The notes beneath the pieces are model-generated. The model was not told the DNA's origin, did not search any database, and worked only from the letters and a program-made list of their open reading frames with translations. From assembly GCF_032594355.1 (NCBI RefSeq), contig NZ_CP131061.1, positions 620,001 to 684,000 on the forward strand: DNA of 64,000 bases. The letters run 5' to 3'. Positions 63,852-64,000 of the stretch are shown in pieces; position 1 is the first letter of the stretch, and every line of letters begins with the position of its first letter. The DNA is from Methanolapillus ohkumae. GTDB lineage: Archaea; Halobacteriota; Methanosarcinia; Methanosarcinales; Methanosarcinaceae. A program made the translations under genes and the position numbers.

Positions 63852-64000
63852 TTGTTCCACCTCAAAATGGCGGCCTCTTCCAATTTTGGAATATTGTCAA
63901 TTTTTATGCCGCCAAGATAAAGAGAAGCTTCTTGGTCTGTAATTTTGTGGTCGTTGTAGGCGGACAAAACGGTTTTGAGGTAGGCGTCGCCGAGATAGAC
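63839..64000 (-). CDS. ImmA/IrrE-family-like partner, C-terminal part only
   Basis: 54 codons to a TAA; the rest lies outside the window. The visible part, YLGDAYLKTVLSAYNDHKIT and DQEASLYLGG, resembles the helical C-terminus of ImmA/IrrE metallopeptidases that partner DUF4411 toxins. It overlaps the PIN start by 13 bases, so the two are translationally coupled. The catalytic HExxH would be beyond the edge, so this call is tentative. Confidence 0.5.
   Translation of the reverse strand, partial: VYLGDAYLKTVLSAYNDHKITDQEASLYLGGIKIDNIPKLEEAAILRWNKWRK

Overview
The window is a piece of a euryarchaeal chromosome from a methanogen. The evidence is a full set of archaeal information-processing genes (rps8e, nmd3, nob1, rio2, tfe, fttA/aCPSF1, psmB, aIF1, nreA, archaeal riboflavin synthase), the ycaO-tfuA pair that thioamidates methyl-coenzyme M reductase, and two corrinoid subunits of CO dehydrogenase/acetyl-CoA synthase (cdhD, cdhE). 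Intergenic DNA is very AT-rich and full of short tandem arrays. By my reading none of about 49 intact genes ends in TAG: roughly three quarters end in TAA and the rest in TGA. The only in-frame TAG I found interrupts tfuA. This fits a member of the Methanosarcinales with a pyrrolysine code. A host-associated, Methanimicrococcus-like organism is my guess, not something the window proves.

Layout. 0.3-9 kb: a small diferredoxin, a secreted protein, SppA, metG, a nucleotidyltransferase and a PLP decarboxylase. 9.1-9.4 kb: three tRNA genes (Gly, Phe, Val) on the minus strand. 9.6-12.3 kb: tfuA and ycaO, with a deleted copy of an IS1595-type element just upstream of ycaO. 12.5-18.9 kb: nob1, gfcR, rps8e, a PAP2 phosphatase, DUF655 and a KsgA-HemK2 fusion. 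19-23 kb: a DUF362 iron-sulfur protein, then cdhD and cdhE. 23-31 kb: nmd3, tfe, an HD protein, psmB, fttA, a radical SAM protein and DUF2551. 31-35 kb: a 124-bp triple repeat, a small Cys protein, a large W-L repeat coiled-coil protein and prs. 35.5-47 kb: nnrD, a TrkA-N/DHH protein, nreA, aIF1, a TctA-like permease, ncsA, aspS and rpiA. 47.3-50 kb is an accessory patch with a double ribbon-helix-helix protein, the full IS1595-like element and a decayed STAS-like/PIN pair. 50-64 kb: aminotransferase, ribH, ribC, radical SAM, Fic with palindromic operators, acyl-CoA synthetase with an XRE-cupin regulator, ahcY, pirin, rio2 and a PIN/ImmA pair cut by the window edge.

Most genes are single transcription units or pairs. 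Likely co-transcribed sets are ycaO-tfuA, cdhD-cdhE (4-bp overlap), fttA-radical SAM, XRE-acyl-CoA synthetase and ImmA-PIN. Ribosome maturation is over-represented (nob1, ksgA, nmd3, rio2, rps8e).

The most unusual points are the TAG inside tfuA, the KsgA-HemK2 fusion through a repeat-encoded linker, a CdhE whose N-terminal iron-sulfur cysteines are all gone with no cdhABC nearby, a dispersed TAACGCGCGC element lying mostly behind gene 3' ends, and many housekeeping proteins carrying tandem-repeat linkers.
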